64,000 nt of DNA from UBA3263 sp964554665 (GTDB lineage Bacteria > Bacteroidota > Bacteroidia > Bacteroidales > Muribaculaceae). The notes beneath the pieces are model-generated. The model saw only the letters and a list, made by a program, of their open reading frames with translations, ran no database searches and had not been told where the DNA came from. Made by a program: the position numbers and the translations under genes. Positions 30,687 to 38,521 of the stretch are shown one piece after another; the first letter of the stretch is position 1, and each line of letters opens with the position of its first letter. The DNA lies in the NCBI GenBank assembly GCA_964554665.1, contig CAZKPP010000003.1, positions 1-64,000 of the forward strand, in the 5' to 3' direction.

Positions 30687-32645
30687 ATGATAGAAGAAGA
30701 AAAAGCAGGCGCCGACTACGGCGCAAGTTCCATCCAGGTTCTGGAAGGTCTTGAGGCAGTGCGCAAACGCCCTGCAATGTATATCGGCGACATTTCGGCC
30801 AAAGGTCTCCACCATTTGGTATATGAAGTTGTTGATAACTCAATAGACGAAGCCCTGGCAGGTTATGCAACCAATATCGACGTGGTTATCAACGAAGATA
30901 ACTCGATAACCGTTGTCGACAACGGCCGCGGTATTCCTGTTGACATGCACGAAAAAGAGAAAAAGAGCGCCCTTGAGGTTGTTCTGACCGTTCTGCATGC
31001 CGGCGGTAAATTCAATAAAGATTCATATAAGGTTTCGGGCGGTCTGCACGGCGTAGGCGTAAGCTGCGTAAACGCGCTGTCAACCTATCTGCGCGCCGAG
31101 GTTCGCCGCAACGGCAAGGTTTACATGCAGGAATACTCCTGCGGTAAACCCACGTCGGAACTCACCGTAATCGGCGAGAGCGAAACCACCGGTACGACCG
31201 TAACCTTCAAGCCTGACGGCTCGATATTTGTTGAAACCGTTTATAACTACGACACTCTGGCCAACCGTCTGCGCGACCTGGCTTTCCTCAATGCCGGCAT
31301 AACCCTGACGCTGACCGACAAACGCGAACGCGACGCCGATGGCAACGCCCGCACCGAAACCTTCTATTCCGAGGCAGGTCTGGAAGACTTCGTGCGCTAT
31401 ATCGACGCCAAGCGCACTCCGCTGATTGAGCATGTTATTCACCTCAACACCGAACGCCAGGGCATTCCAGTTGAAGTAGCGCTGACCTATAACACCGACT
31501 ACAACGAAAATATCTATTCCTTCGTAAACAATATCAACACCTACGAAGGCGGTACGCACCTGACCGGTTTCAAACGCGCAGTAGGCTTCACCATCAAGAA
31601 GTATGCCGAGGACAACAAGATGCTCGAAAAGCTTGCTAAAGACAAAATCGAGCTGACCTCGGGCGACTATATGCAGGGCCTCACCGCCGTGATTTCGGTT
31701 AAGGTTATGGAACCGCAGTTTGAGGGCCAGACCAAAACCAAACTCGGCAACAACGAGGTTATCGGCGCCGTGCAAACCGCAGTGGCCGAAGCTATGCGCG
31801 ACTACCTTGAGGAACACCCCAAGGAAGCCAAAATCATTACCGACAAGATTATTCTTTCGGCAACCGCGCGCCATGCAGCACTGAAGGCCCGCACCGAAGT
31901 GTTGCGCAAATCGCCCCTCGGCGGCGCCGGTCTGCCCGGCAAGCTGGCCGACTGCTCAAGCCGCATTGCCGAAGATTGCGAACTCTTCATTGTCGAAGGT
32001 GACTCGGCAGGCGGCTCCGCCAAAAAGGCCCGCGACCGCCACACGCAGGCTATTCTGCCTATCCGCGGCAAAATCCTCAACGTTGAAAAAGCTTCGAAGA
32101 CCAAGATTTTTGAAAACCAGGAAATCACCGCCCTCTATCGCGCGCTGCGCGTAGTCCCCAGCCAGGAAGAAGGTAAGGAAGACGACGTTGATATCAGCAA
32201 AATCGCTTATCATAAGATTATCATAATGACCGATGCCGATGTCGATGGCTCTCACATCGACACTCTGCTGATGACCTTCTTCTTCCGCCGCATGCGTTCG
32301 GTGATCGACAACGGTTACCTCTACATCGCCTCGTCGCCGCTCTATAAAGTAAGCCTCAAGAATGGCAAGCGCGCCGAATATTGCTGGGATGACCGCCAGC
32401 TGCGCGAAGCCATCGAGTCGATGGGCCCCGGCGCTATGGTTCAACGCTACAAAGGTTTGGGCGAAATGGACTATAAGGAACTGAAGGAAACCACCATGGA
32501 CCCCGAAAACCGTATCCTCAAGCAGGTGAATATTTCGGATGCCATTGAGGCCGACCGCGTGTTCTCCATGCTCATGGGCGAGGACGTTTCGATTCGTCGC
32601 GATTTCATCGAAGCGAATGCCGCCTACGCCAATATCGACGCATAA
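30687..32645 (+). CDS. gyrB: DNA gyrase subunit B
   Basis: GyrB supplies the ATPase and metal-binding parts of gyrase, which introduces negative supercoils. The N-terminal GHKL ATPase shows EVVDNSIDEALAG, DNGRGIPVD and GGLHGVGVSCVNALS; the transducer domain follows, and the Toprim domain shows EGDSAGGSAKKARDR and DADVDGSHI. The C-terminal YKGLGEMD block is intact. The length of 652 is normal for Bacteroidota, which lack the insertion found in enterobacterial GyrB. It is monogenic, with a terminator directly after the stop. Quinolone- and novobiocin-relevant motifs look wild-type by eye. Confidence 0.98.
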   Translation: MIEEEKAGADYGASSIQVLEGLEAVRKRPAMYIGDISAKGLHHLVYEVVDNSIDEALAGYATNIDVVINEDNSITVVDNGRGIPVDMHEKEKKSALEVVLTVLHAGGKFNKDSYKVSGGLHGVGVSCVNALSTYLRAEVRRNGKVYMQEYSCGKPTSELTVIGESETTGTTVTFKPDGSIFVETVYNYDTLANRLRDLAFLNAGITLTLTDKRERDADGNARTETFYSEAGLEDFVRYIDAKRTPLIEHVIHLNTERQGIPVEVALTYNTDYNENIYSFVNNINTYEGGTHLTGFKRAVGFTIKKYAEDNKMLEKLAKDKIELTSGDYMQGLTAVISVKVMEPQFEGQTKTKLGNNEVIGAVQTAVAEAMRDYLEEHPKEAKIITDKIILSATARHAALKARTEVLRKSPLGGAGLPGKLADCSSRIAEDCELFIVEGDSAGGSAKKARDRHTQAILPIRGKILNVEKASKTKIFENQEITALYRALRVVPSQEEGKEDDVDISKIAYHKIIIMTDADVDGSHIDTLLMTFFFRRMRSVIDNGYLYIASSPLYKVSLKNGKRAEYCWDDRQLREAIESMGPGAMVQRYKGLGEMDYKELKETTMDPENRILKQVNISDAIEADRVFSMLMGEDVSIRRDFIEANAAYANIDA

Positions 32646-32665
32646 AATCTAACGTTGCATTCATC

Positions 32666-32706
32666 TTGAGCCTGTCGCCGACAACAAAGCGGCAGGCTCA
32701 ATTGTT
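32666..32706 (+). terminator. hairpin terminator after gyrB
   Basis: Stem TTGAGCCTG(T)CGC / GCG(G)CAGGCTCAA (32666-32678 with 32689-32701), including one T-G pair, around a 10-base loop. The T tract is short (TTGTT). Confidence 0.75.
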
Positions 32707-32717
32707 AAAATAATGTT

Positions 32718-34928
32718 ATGAATACTCCCTCAAAGCCAAAACGCGGCGAACAGAAACTCTTTGAGCAAATCGCCGAATTTATTAAACAGCAAAAGAACAA
32801 CACGTTCAACTATAAGCAGGTTTCGGCTGCCATAGGTGCCAAGACCGGGCCGAAGCAGCGCGATGTTGCCATGCGCCTCTATGAACTCTCGCTCGACGGC
32901 GAAATCATTGAGGTTGCCCCCGGCAAGTATAAAGCCCCGAACCGCAGCAACTACATGACCGGCACATTCGTGCGCCGCAGCAACGGCAAGAATGCCGTGG
33001 TAACCGACGAAGATGGCGAAAGCATATTCGTTGCCGAGCGCAACTCCATGCACGCCCTCAACGGCGACAAGGTGCGCGTAATGGTTTCCGCCGCCCGTCG
33101 CGGCGCTGAACCTGAAGCCGAAGTGGTTGAAATCACTGAAAAGAAAGATCAGACGTTTATCGGCGTTCTTACGGTTGAACGCGGATATGCCCTGTTGTCT
33201 ACCGACTCCAAGTTCCTTGCCACCGATATTTTTATTCCCAAAGACAAACTGCGCGGCGGCAAGTCGGGCGACAAGGTTGTTGCGCGCATAACCTCATGGC
33301 CCGAACATGCCAATATGCCGAAGGGCGAGGTTGTTGACGTGCTCGGCAAATCGGGCGAGAACAACACCGAAATCCATGCCATACTTGCCGAATTTGGCTT
33401 GCCATATGCTTATCCCGAGCAGGTTGAGCGTGCCGCAAAGCGCATAGGCCCCGGAATAACACCGGAGGAAATTGCGCGCCGCGAGGACTATCGCGATGTG
33501 CTCACAGTTACCATCGACCCGAAGGATGCCAAGGACTTCGACGACGCTATTTCAATTAAAAAGCTGGGCAACGGCCACTACGAAGTGGGTGTGCATATCG
33601 CCGACGTTACCCACTACGTTCAGCCCGACACCGCGCTCGACAAGGAGGCCTACAAGCGCGCAACGTCGGTTTATCTGGTAGACCGCGTAGTGCCGATGCT
33701 GCCCGAGCATCTTTCAAACGGCGTCTGCTCGTTGCGCCCCAACGAAGAAAAGCTCGCTTTCAGCTGCATTTTTGAGATGGACGACAACGGCAACGTCTAT
33801 AACCACAGAATTGGCAGAACCGTTATCTGCTCCAATCGCCGATATGCCTACGAAGAGGCCCAGGAAGTGATTGAAACCGGCCAGGGCGACTACGCCGAAG
33901 AGATTCTTACGCTCGACAAGATTGCCAAGGCTCTGCGTGCCGAGCGTTTCAAAAAGGGCGCCATGGAATTTGACCGTCCCGAAGTGAAGTTCCATCTCGA
34001 CGAAGAGGGCAAGCCAACCGGCGTATATTATAAGGTATCGAAAGATGCCAACAAGCTCATCGAGGAACTGATGTTGCTCGCCAACGAAACTGTGGCCGAG
34101 GCTGTTGGTAAAGTCAGCGGCCACAAAAAGGCGAAGGCGTTCGTTTATCGTATTCATGACAAACCCGACGAACAGAAGCTCAGCGATTTGGCCAAGCTCG
34201 CTTCGTCGTTTGGCTACAAGGTTAAGACCAAGGGCACTCCCCGCGAAATCAACCGCTCGATTAACCGCATGTTGCTCGAAGTTAAGGGTAGGGGAGAGGA
34301 AAACCTGCTGTCTACCCTTGCTATCCGCTCGATGGCCAAGGCTGTGTATTCAACCGACAATATCGGCCACTACGGCTTGTGTTTCGACTATTACACCCAT
34401 TTTACCTCGCCTATTCGCCGCTATCCGGACATGATGGTTCACCGTCTGCTGGCCCGCTATCTCGACGGTGGCCGTTCGGCTTTGGTCGACAAGCTTTCCG
34501 AGCAGTGTGAACACTCATCGAAAATGGAGCAGACCGCAGTTAACGCCGAGCGCGCCTCGATTAAGTACAAGCAGGTGGAATTTATGCAAGACCGCCTCGG
34601 CGAAGAGTTTGCCGGCGTTATTACCGGCGTTACCGAGTGGGGTTTGTATGTTGAACTTACCGAAAATCTTTGTGAAGGTCTTATTCCTATCCGCGATTTA
34701 GGCGATGACTATTATGAACTCGACGAACGGAATTATAAACTCGTTGGCCGAGGCACAGGCCGCTCGTTCCGCCTGGGCGACGAAGTGGTTGTTAGAGTTG
34801 CGCGCACCGACCTTCAGCGCCGGCAACTTGACTTTGTGCTGGTGTCAGACAAAGGAAACGGCTTGCAGCGCGAACCGCAGAAACCGCGCAAGCGCGACCA
34901 CAAGCACTCCGGCTCACGCCGCAAATAA
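32718..34928 (+). CDS. rnr: ribonuclease R
   Basis: A 3'-5' exoribonuclease of the RNB family that degrades structured RNA. It has an N-terminal winged-helix (VAMRLYELSLDGEIIEVAPG), cold-shock domains, the RNB catalytic domain with TIDPKDAKDFDDAIS (the aspartate cluster that binds magnesium) and HYGLCFDYYTHFTSPIRRYPD, an S1 domain (EFAGVITGVTEWGLYVELTE), and a basic tail (RKRDHKHSGSRRK). The length of 736 is normal. The last 15 bases overlap a small convergent gene. It follows the gyrB terminator by 12 bases, so its own promoter must lie in the gyrB end or the short gap. Confidence 0.97.
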   Translation: MNTPSKPKRGEQKLFEQIAEFIKQQKNNTFNYKQVSAAIGAKTGPKQRDVAMRLYELSLDGEIIEVAPGKYKAPNRSNYMTGTFVRRSNGKNAVVTDEDGESIFVAERNSMHALNGDKVRVMVSAARRGAEPEAEVVEITEKKDQTFIGVLTVERGYALLSTDSKFLATDIFIPKDKLRGGKSGDKVVARITSWPEHANMPKGEVVDVLGKSGENNTEIHAILAEFGLPYAYPEQVERAAKRIGPGITPEEIARREDYRDVLTVTIDPKDAKDFDDAISIKKLGNGHYEVGVHIADVTHYVQPDTALDKEAYKRATSVYLVDRVVPMLPEHLSNGVCSLRPNEEKLAFSCIFEMDDNGNVYNHRIGRTVICSNRRYAYEEAQEVIETGQGDYAEEILTLDKIAKALRAERFKKGAMEFDRPEVKFHLDEEGKPTGVYYKVSKDANKLIEELMLLANETVAEAVGKVSGHKKAKAFVYRIHDKPDEQKLSDLAKLASSFGYKVKTKGTPREINRSINRMLLEVKGRGEENLLSTLAIRSMAKAVYSTDNIGHYGLCFDYYTHFTSPIRRYPDMMVHRLLARYLDGGRSALVDKLSEQCEHSSKMEQTAVNAERASIKYKQVEFMQDRLGEEFAGVITGVTEWGLYVELTENLCEGLIPIRDLGDDYYELDERNYKLVGRGTGRSFRLGDEVVVRVARTDLQRRQLDFVLVSDKGNGLQREPQKPRKRDHKHSGSRRK

Positions 34929-35129
34929 CATTTGATTTTCTTTTGACCATCCCTGCGTTGAATTGCGCAGTTGAATGGTAAGGAGCCCGTTATACTGGTG
35001 CAGCGACTGACGAAGGCGTTGCATCAGTTCCTTTATTGAGTGCAGACCCGAAAATGTGAGTTGGGCCAGCGAGCGACCCTGTTGTAGAACTGTTACGAAA
35101 ATAATATCGGAGAAGTCTATTTTTGCCAT
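34914..35129 (-). CDS. small hypothetical protein, 71 aa, convergent with rnr
   Basis: The small soluble protein has a beta-rich start (MAKIDFSDIIFVTVLQQG) and helical middle (SIKELMQRLRQSLHQYNG). I do not recognise a family. Support for a real gene: a good -7 box (35155-35162) upstream at suitable distance, an intergenic region that offers no other gene, and normal codon use. Its 3' end overlaps the end of rnr by 15 bases. It could be an uncharacterised Bacteroidales protein; a role linked to RNase R is only a positional guess. Confidence 0.6.
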   Translation of the reverse strand: MAKIDFSDIIFVTVLQQGRSLAQLTFSGLHSIKELMQRLRQSLHQYNGLLTIQLRNSTQGWSKENQMLFAA

Positions 35130-35154
35130 AATCTTAAGTTGTTAATTTATAGTG

Positions 35155-35162
35155 CAAAGGTA
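35155..35162 (-). promoter_or_regulatory. -7 element for the small ORF at 34914-35129
   Basis: TACCTTTG on the minus strand, about 25 bases of leader to the ATG. No convincing -33 box. The 179-base gap 35130-35308 otherwise holds only this and the divergent -7 element. Confidence 0.5.
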
Positions 35163-35269
35163 GACCGGGCAGGGGAAATTGAATTTCCCAATGTTGTTAA
35201 AACGGCTTAAATATTTTCCTTTCGGTAGAAATCGCCGTGATATTTAGTGAAAATCCGTTAAAAAAGTCG

Positions 35270-35277
35270 TAACTTTG
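35270..35277 (+). promoter_or_regulatory. -7 element for the lipoprotein/DUF5723-like pair
   Basis: TAACTTTG followed by C, 31 bases before the ATG at 35309. The -33 region has no TTTG at the ideal distance. Confidence 0.6.
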
Positions 35278-35308
35278 CAAAAATTATATAATTAAACTAA
35301 TCAACTAC

Positions 35309-37021
35309 ATGCACACAAAACATTATTTCAGCATTCTGACTATGGCCGGCCTGCTATCTTCGGCAGCGCTTACCGGTTGTGTCGACCAGGATTATTCACT
35401 GGATGATATCGACATGGAGATGCAATTTCAGTTCAATGACCTGACATTACCCCTGAATTTAGCCCCGGTAAAACTCAGCACTTTCGTTGACCTTTCCGAG
35501 CAGGATAATGTAGAGATTGTTAACGGCGAATACGCTTTGGTCCGCACCGAAGAATTTTCGAGTAGCGACATTCACATTCAGGCCTTCCTTGCCCAACAGT
35601 CTGAAGTGAACCAGTCCAAAACCACGATTGACCTCCCGAAGGTTGTTCCCAATGTTGAGGCTCCCCTCCCCGGCTATGTTCACCAGTTTAATTATGACTA
35701 CAACGATGTTGATAAACACATTATAGACATTACCAGCGGCACTGTAGATATGAACTTCTCGATTACCATATCTACACAATTCAAAGATGGCGACGTGCTC
35801 AACGCACAATTCCGCGACCTGAAATTTGTTCTGCCCAAAGGTTTCTATGGCACTTTGAGTACCGGCCAGACGATTGGCAAGAACAGCAGCAATATCGTTT
35901 CAATTTCCTCGGCTAAGGTTGATGCAAACGGCGAATTCAAGTTTAACTTCCACGTTACCGAGTTTGACCGCATCGCTGCCGGAGGTAGCATGTATCCCGA
36001 ACAGAACCGATTCACTCTTGCAACAAGCATGGGTATCGAAAGCGGCTACATTTCCTACACCAATGGCCCCACCGGCGCTGCCGTTATCGGTGTTGACGTA
36101 GAAATCTCCCCCCTTGAAATCCTCACTATCAACGGCAAGGTCGGTTATGAAATGACCGAATGGGACACCAAAGTTATGTTCGATAACCTCCCCACGGTTT
36201 TGACCAGCTCCGAGACCAATATTTCGCTCTATAATCCGCAGCTTTATTTGACCCTCACCAATCCGCTCGGCACCTCGGCCCATGCGCTCACCGGCGTTGA
36301 AATCCGCCAGATTCGCGATGTTGTAAGCGATGAAGAGCTCGCTAAACTCAACGAGCTGGAAGTCAAAAGTATCGTTGAGCCGCAGAAATACTGCCTGCTT
36401 CCTCATCCCGACAAAGTGGTTGCATATCCCGGCTATGAAGATGCCGAGCCCGTGAAAATGGTTAATCTTGGCAACATCGTTGCCGGCAACGGTTTCCCCA
36501 AGGGGTTGTCGGTAAACTTTGTTAAACCCGGCTTCCCCGAACAGATAGTTACCGATTTCCCGCTTAACTTCGACGGTCGTATCGGTGGCAAATACACTTT
36601 GTTCGCTCCCATTCAGCTTGGCGACGGCTCTTCGATTTACTATTCGGAAAGAACCGACGGCTGGGACCTGTCGACCGACTCCGAAGAAATGGACATCGAG
36701 AAGCTTATTCTCGAAGCAGACGTTACCAGCCATCTGCCCGTTAACGTTTTCTTCAGTGCAATTCCTGTCAACTCCGAGGGCCAGGAGATTCAGAACATCA
36801 AGATTAACAAAGTCGAAATTCCCGCAGGTCAGACCCATCATGTGGTGATTACCATGGAAGGCAACGTTACCGACCTCGACGGCATGGATTACACTGCAAA
36901 ACTCGTTTCGCCCGCAGACGCAAAGGTTCTGACTCCGGATTCATATCTCGACGTTAACAACCTGAAGATTCGCGTTACCGGTAACTATATCATTAAAGAA
37001 GATAGCGACGACGAAGACTAA
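35309..37021 (+). CDS. outer-membrane-type lipoprotein, beta-rich, unknown function
   Basis: The 570-residue protein begins with a lipoprotein signal (hydrophobic stretch then LTGC, Cys24). Acidic residues soon after the cysteine (VDQDYSLDDIDME) could act as a Bacteroidota surface-export signal. The rest is beta-rich with repeated two-sheet modules and a strongly acidic tail (EDSDDED). I do not recognise a named family. It lies 35 bases upstream of a DUF5723-like barrel gene on the same strand and is expressed from the same promoter; a lipoprotein-barrel complex at the outer membrane is inferred. No enzymatic motif was seen. Confidence 0.83.
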   Translation: MHTKHYFSILTMAGLLSSAALTGCVDQDYSLDDIDMEMQFQFNDLTLPLNLAPVKLSTFVDLSEQDNVEIVNGEYALVRTEEFSSSDIHIQAFLAQQSEVNQSKTTIDLPKVVPNVEAPLPGYVHQFNYDYNDVDKHIIDITSGTVDMNFSITISTQFKDGDVLNAQFRDLKFVLPKGFYGTLSTGQTIGKNSSNIVSISSAKVDANGEFKFNFHVTEFDRIAAGGSMYPEQNRFTLATSMGIESGYISYTNGPTGAAVIGVDVEISPLEILTINGKVGYEMTEWDTKVMFDNLPTVLTSSETNISLYNPQLYLTLTNPLGTSAHALTGVEIRQIRDVVSDEELAKLNELEVKSIVEPQKYCLLPHPDKVVAYPGYEDAEPVKMVNLGNIVAGNGFPKGLSVNFVKPGFPEQIVTDFPLNFDGRIGGKYTLFAPIQLGDGSSIYYSERTDGWDLSTDSEEMDIEKLILEADVTSHLPVNVFFSAIPVNSEGQEIQNIKINKVEIPAGQTHHVVITMEGNVTDLDGMDYTAKLVSPADAKVLTPDSYLDVNNLKIRVTGNYIIKEDSDDED

Positions 37022-37056
37022 TTTTAACCACACGCATAAACCTATAAACATTCACT

Positions 37057-38403
37057 ATGAAACTTACCAATAAATCGATATTGTGTGTGGCCATGGCAAC
37101 TGCCGCATTTACTGCCGCCGCACAAAGCCGTTCAGGCTATTTCCTCGATAACTACGCATATAATTACCAGCTCAACCCCGCTATGGGCCGCGACGGAAAA
37201 TATGACGTCGGCTTCCCCGGTTTGGGCAGCATGAACATCGGCGTTAACTCCAACATGGGGCTCAACACCTTCCTCTATCAGCAGGATGGCCGCATGGTTA
37301 CCTTCATGCACCCCGACATTTCGGCCGACGAAGCGATGAAGAAGTTTAAAAACGACCTTCGTCTCGGCTTTGAGCTGCGCGAAAACATTATCAACGTAGG
37401 CTTCCGCGCTTTCGGCGGTTATAACCACATCAGCATCAACGCCGTGGCCGAAGCTCAGGTGCGTATGCCCAAAGCCCTGTTCTCGTTCGTCAAAGAGGGT
37501 GTCACCAACGGCAGCTACGAAATCGGCCGCATGGCAATCCAGGCCGGCGCTTACGGCGAAATCGCCTTCAACCACTCCCACGACCTGTCGAAGATCGTTC
37601 CCGGACTGAAGGTGGGCGGCACTTTTAAATTCCTTGTGGGCATTGCCAACGCCGACCTTTATATGAACAGGGCTGACCTCAACCTCGGCGAAGACTCATG
37701 GACCGCCACTACAGAGGGCGCGGCCAAAATGAGCATCAAAGGCTTTGACTGGAAAGTTAACGGCGACGGCCAGATCGACGATTACGAAATCGACGGCTTC
37801 TCCGCTCCCAATGGCTACGGCATCGCTTTTGACTTAGGCGCAACCTACGAGTGGAAAGACTTCACATTCGGTCTCGCTTTTAACGACCTTGGCTTTATCA
37901 ACTGGTCGAACACCGCAGTTGCCGGCATGGGTGGCGTTCACACTTTCGACTCCAACGACTATGTTCTCGACCCCGACGACATCGAAGATTCGTTTGACAA
38001 GATGAAAGATGACCTGACCTCGCTTTTCGATTTCAAACCCGATAGCGAAGCAACCAGCCACACCCGCGCTCTGGCCGCCACTATGAACGCCAGCGTTGAG
38101 TACACCCTGCCGATGTATAAACAAGTTAGCTTCGGCCTGTTGAACACCACCCGCATGGCCCGCAAGTTTGCCTGGACTGACTTCCGCTTCAGCGCCAACT
38201 ATTTGCCGGTTAAGTGGCTCGGCCTCAACGTTAACTACGGCGTAGGCACCTTCGGCAGCCACTTCGGCTGGATGCTCAACATCGCCCCCAAGGGTTTCAA
38301 CCTCTACGTAGGCATGGACCATACTCTCGGAACCCTGTCGAAGCAGTATGTACCCAAGAATCTTAACGGTCAGCTTTCGTTCGGCATCAACTTCCCGATT
38401 TAA
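37057..38403 (+). CDS. outer-membrane barrel, DUF5723-like
   Basis: The 448-residue exported protein has a signal peptide (MKLTNKSILCVAMATAAFTAAA) and a mature start, SGYFLDNYAYNYQLNPAM, resembling the Bacteroidetes DUF5723 family, related to FadL/PorV-like barrels. It ends in a strand with terminal hydrophobic residue (QLSFGINFPI). A loop KVNGDGQIDDYEIDG (about 229-243) looks like a calcium-binding EF-hand/dockerin loop. It follows the lipoprotein gene and is closed by a terminator at 38424-38463, giving a clean two-gene operon. Function is unknown. Confidence 0.82.
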   Translation: MKLTNKSILCVAMATAAFTAAAQSRSGYFLDNYAYNYQLNPAMGRDGKYDVGFPGLGSMNIGVNSNMGLNTFLYQQDGRMVTFMHPDISADEAMKKFKNDLRLGFELRENIINVGFRAFGGYNHISINAVAEAQVRMPKALFSFVKEGVTNGSYEIGRMAIQAGAYGEIAFNHSHDLSKIVPGLKVGGTFKFLVGIANADLYMNRADLNLGEDSWTATTEGAAKMSIKGFDWKVNGDGQIDDYEIDGFSAPNGYGIAFDLGATYEWKDFTFGLAFNDLGFINWSNTAVAGMGGVHTFDSNDYVLDPDDIEDSFDKMKDDLTSLFDFKPDSEATSHTRALAATMNASVEYTLPMYKQVSFGLLNTTRMARKFAWTDFRFSANYLPVKWLGLNVNYGVGTFGSHFGWMLNIAPKGFNLYVGMDHTLGTLSKQYVPKNLNGQLSFGINFPI

Positions 38404-38423
38404 AAACTGATTGATTTAACTGA

Positions 38424-38463
38424 TGAGGGGAGCGGGCAAGTCCTGCTTCCCTCAATTTTTTTT
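38424..38463 (+). terminator. intrinsic terminator of the lipoprotein/barrel operon
   Basis: A stem of about 13 bp with mismatches (TGAGGGGAGCGGG / TCCTGCTTCCCTCA, 38424-38454) and CAAG loop region is followed by nine T. The T tract runs straight into the -33 box of the next promoter. Confidence 0.88.
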
Positions 38464-38492
38464 GGTAATGTCGCCGAAAAGTGGTAATTTTG
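38461..38492 (+). promoter_or_regulatory. promoter of the TPR-barrel-upp-fucP run
   Basis: TTTG at 38461-38464, 20-base spacer, TAATTTTG at 38485-38492. The -33 box is made from the end of the preceding terminator T tract. The leader to the ATG at 38518 is about 20 bases. Confidence 0.78.
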
Positions 38493-38500
38493 CGAGAATT

Positions 38501-38521
38501 ATGAACAAAAAGAAAATATGA
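38501..38521 (+). other. six-codon upstream ORF overlapping the TPR gene start
   Basis: ATG at 38501 opens a frame encoding MNKKKI whose TGA (38519-38521) overlaps the TPR gene ATG (38518-38520). It may couple or tune initiation, or simply be chance; Bacteroidota leaders are A-rich and such short frames arise easily. Confidence 0.3.

Noticed and set aside
35900..36841. Minus-strand open frame of 313 codons
   Set aside because: Antisense to the lipoprotein gene; no signal peptide or domain.
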